A DNA stretch of 64,000 bases from Prorocentrum cordatum (taxonomy: Eukaryota; Sar; Dinophyceae; Prorocentrales; Prorocentraceae), in contig CAUYUJ010001403.1 of NCBI GenBank assembly GCA_963575745.1, forward strand, positions 356,501-420,500, read 5' to 3'. Positions 62,846-64,000 of the stretch are shown piece after piece. Position numbers and translations under genes: made by a program. The notes below the pieces were generated by a model. The model searched no databases and was not told the origin of the DNA. It saw only the letters and a program-made list of their open reading frames with translations. Positions within the stretch are counted from its first letter, which is position 1, and each line of letters begins with the position of its first letter.

Positions 62846-63533
62846 ATGGGCCAGCACCTTCGAGGATCATCCAATGCCTGAAGTCAACGAAACCTCAGGC
62901 GGGCTTCGACCAAGACATGGCAAAGTTTGAAGAACTGGCTGATGCACCGACACAAGGCAACGACGCCAGAGAAGCCCCAGTAGCCGAAGCACCACAGGAG
63001 ACGGACTGCTTCCTATCACCCGTGAGGAATCAGAAGCGGACTTTGAGGGGCATATCATGGATGCGTTGCGCACAGATCTGCAGGAGGAAACAGGGCTACT
63101 GGAGGCAACACCACTAGTCGACCTCGACACTATACCCACACAGATGATCACCGACAGTAGTGCGTTGGTCAAAGTAGCTGAAGAACAGCGGGGGCACCTG
63201 CCTACGTGGGGCAATCCACATGGCATCGACACAACGGAGACAGATCACGTCCCACTGTGCTCCACGGACGAAGACGACACTTGCGGGTTGGGCGTTGACG
63301 ATCATGGGCACTATATAGAACTCTTCCTCACTGCAGACGCATCAAAGGTAGCCCCACTCGAACAACATCACACTATATTTGAATTCGGCCGCGTAACCAC
63401 TATGCGAGTATATGTGACCGCTGCAGCTAAACGAGCTGCAGTCGTCAATGAGGACGACCTCCCCGCGAAGGCCGACATCCAGGCGAACCCAGTCGAGGTA
63501 TCTAGAGCCCCCTGCTCTGAACTCAATAGATGA
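62846..63533 (+). pseudogene. Acidic linker before reverse transcriptase
   Basis: RIIQCLK-type text and an acidic stretch, then one frame (63057-63533) with DHVPLCSTDEDDTCGLGVDD, HGHYIELFLTADASKVAPLE and RVYVTAAAKRAAVVNEDDLP. This is the region that directly precedes the reverse transcriptase in this Copia family. A palindrome copy at 63189-63202 is read here as RGHLP, a different phase from the usual AGxPA. Confidence 0.6.
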
Positions 63534-63559
63534 CAACCAGTGATTTAAAATGTAAGATA

Positions 63560-64000
63560 CACCAAAGGCGTCAAACATCATGACTTCGTGATATGCATAT
63601 AAGTGGGACATTCGTCAAGAACGAAGTGGGCGAGATGGAGCGGACCATTGGACTACGCCTGGCAATTCAGGGTTACATGGACCTCGGAGCCTTCGACGCG
63701 GAGGCTTTCTCATCGACGGCGCGGCGGTCGAGTCAGAGACTGCTCGCGAGCACGGCTGCGTGCCAGAAGCAATGGATCATCGCTTCGCTTGACATCAACG
63801 TGGTTTTCCTGAGGGGATTTACCCATCAGGAACTTGTTGAAGCAAACGGTGAAAATAAACGCGTGGCGCGCTTTACGCTGCCGCTTGGATCAGCATCTGC
63901 GCTTAGCTTCCTCCCAGGATTTAAGCACCACGATGAGTCGAAGCACTGCTTGCAGTGCCTCAAACCAGGCATCGGCACCAAGGACGCATCGAGAGCCTTC
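63560..64000 (+). pseudogene. Reverse transcriptase, N-terminal part, runs off the window
   Basis: ASNIMTS, a TGA stop, then YAYKW (63565-63605) are followed by a frame change into FVKNEVGEMERTIGLRLAIQ at 63611, open to the last base. Landmarks: SSTARRSSQRLLASTAACQK, WIIASLDINVVFLRGF (Copia block A, with Asp in SLDIN), RFTLPLGSASALSFLPGF, HCLQCLKPGIGTKDASRAF. The K.L.G.KDA.RAF end is the Copia YGLKQAPR block. The YxDD block lies beyond the window. The stop and shift upstream mark the copy as dead, although the last 130 codons are open. Confidence 0.82.

Larger units (their letters stand above)
54037..63202 (+). repeat. Scattered 14-base palindromes GCRGG-NNNN-CCYGC, about 20 copies
   Basis: Copies include 54733 (GCTGGGCAACCTGC), 56034, 56157, 56331 (GCGGGGCAACCTGC), 56966, 56993, 57047, 57296, 57398 (GCAGGGGCACCTGC), 57425 (GCGGGGTTGCCTGC), 57517 (GCGGGGCAACCCGC), 58142 and 58527 (GCGGGGGCACCCGC), 58794, 58987, 60136, 61293 (GCAGGGCAACCTGC), 62584 (GCGGGGCGACCTGC) and 63189; a looser one is at 54037. 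The third stem pair varies as G-T, A-T or G-C while pairing is kept. Most copies are read as AGQPA, AGAPA or AGLPA. I did not see this motif in the other 52 kb. Confidence 0.8.
52573..64000 (+). mobile_element. Decayed dinoflagellate Copia-type retrotransposon, 3' truncated by the window
   Basis: Order on the plus strand: gag N-terminal region, gag core, basic gag tail, KptA-like module, aspartic protease, unassigned region, methyltransferase-like module, zinc module, integrase with W-GP-VV tail, linker, reverse transcriptase. Integrase before reverse transcriptase is the Copia order. Base composition is more balanced than in the 51 kb to its left. Frameshifts or stops occur every few hundred bases. 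No 5' LTR or primer-binding site could be identified near 52 kb. Confidence 0.88.

Overview
This 64 kb window looks like nuclear DNA of a dinoflagellate. The main evidence is a decayed Copia-type retrotransposon in the last 11 kb. Its gag, protease, integrase and reverse transcriptase segments read like the large Copia families I know from dinoflagellate genomes. Other pointers are the density of satellites, the GC-rich low-complexity DNA and a 14-base match to the start of the dinoflagellate spliced leader. I cannot name the species. I found no rRNA, tRNA or CRISPR array, and no intact host gene that I can name. Introns and trans-splicing cannot be resolved from sequence alone, so host exons may have been missed.

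Layout. 1-5.5 kb: pyrimidine-rich DNA and a CTTGG-type minisatellite with a roughly 360-base higher-order period. 5.5-17.3 kb: pieces of a DNA transposon with a Merlin/IS1595-like DDE transposase (ORF1) and a second ORF ending in an OTU-type cysteine protease domain (ORF2). The plus copy (10.2-13.0 kb) has ORF1, ORF2 and OTU, with frameshifts. An inverted copy (14.9-17.2 kb) has an intact 433-residue transposase but lacks OTU. A third, inverted fragment (5.6-6.5 kb) has only the OTU end. The breakpoints carry the ends of another inverted-repeat element next to a GAAAGAGG sequence that occurs once, uninterrupted, in the plus copy. Between the pieces lie an 89-base satellite (7.1-8.7 kb), a 29-base array and a 49-base array.

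17.6-19.1 kb: tandem 442-base units. 20.4-25.0 kb: a 4.6 kb block bounded by inverted arms of about 370 bases and holding a 120-base satellite. 24.8-29.5 kb: three tandem 1601-base units, each with a truncated reverse transcriptase fragment fused to the CTTGG minisatellite. 29.6-31.7 kb: decayed minus-strand coding sequence, including a second, different reverse transcriptase remnant with an FVDD box. 31.8-52.4 kb: mostly satellites (73, 90, 83 and 63 bases), microsatellites, and several inverted-repeat or hairpin-rich elements.

52.6-64.0 kb: the Copia-like element on the plus strand, broken by many frameshifts and stops and running off the window inside the reverse transcriptase. Two features stand out. 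A KptA/Tpt1-like RNA 2'-phosphotransferase module lies between gag and protease. About twenty copies of a 14-base palindrome, GCRGG-NNNN-CCYGC, are scattered through the element; most fall in one reading phase and encode AGxPA, but one lies in another phase. A methyltransferase-like module and a zinc-binding module lie between protease and integrase.

The recognisable genes belong to mobile elements, and most are broken. The transposase at 15359-16660 is the only full-length mobile-element ORF that looks intact.
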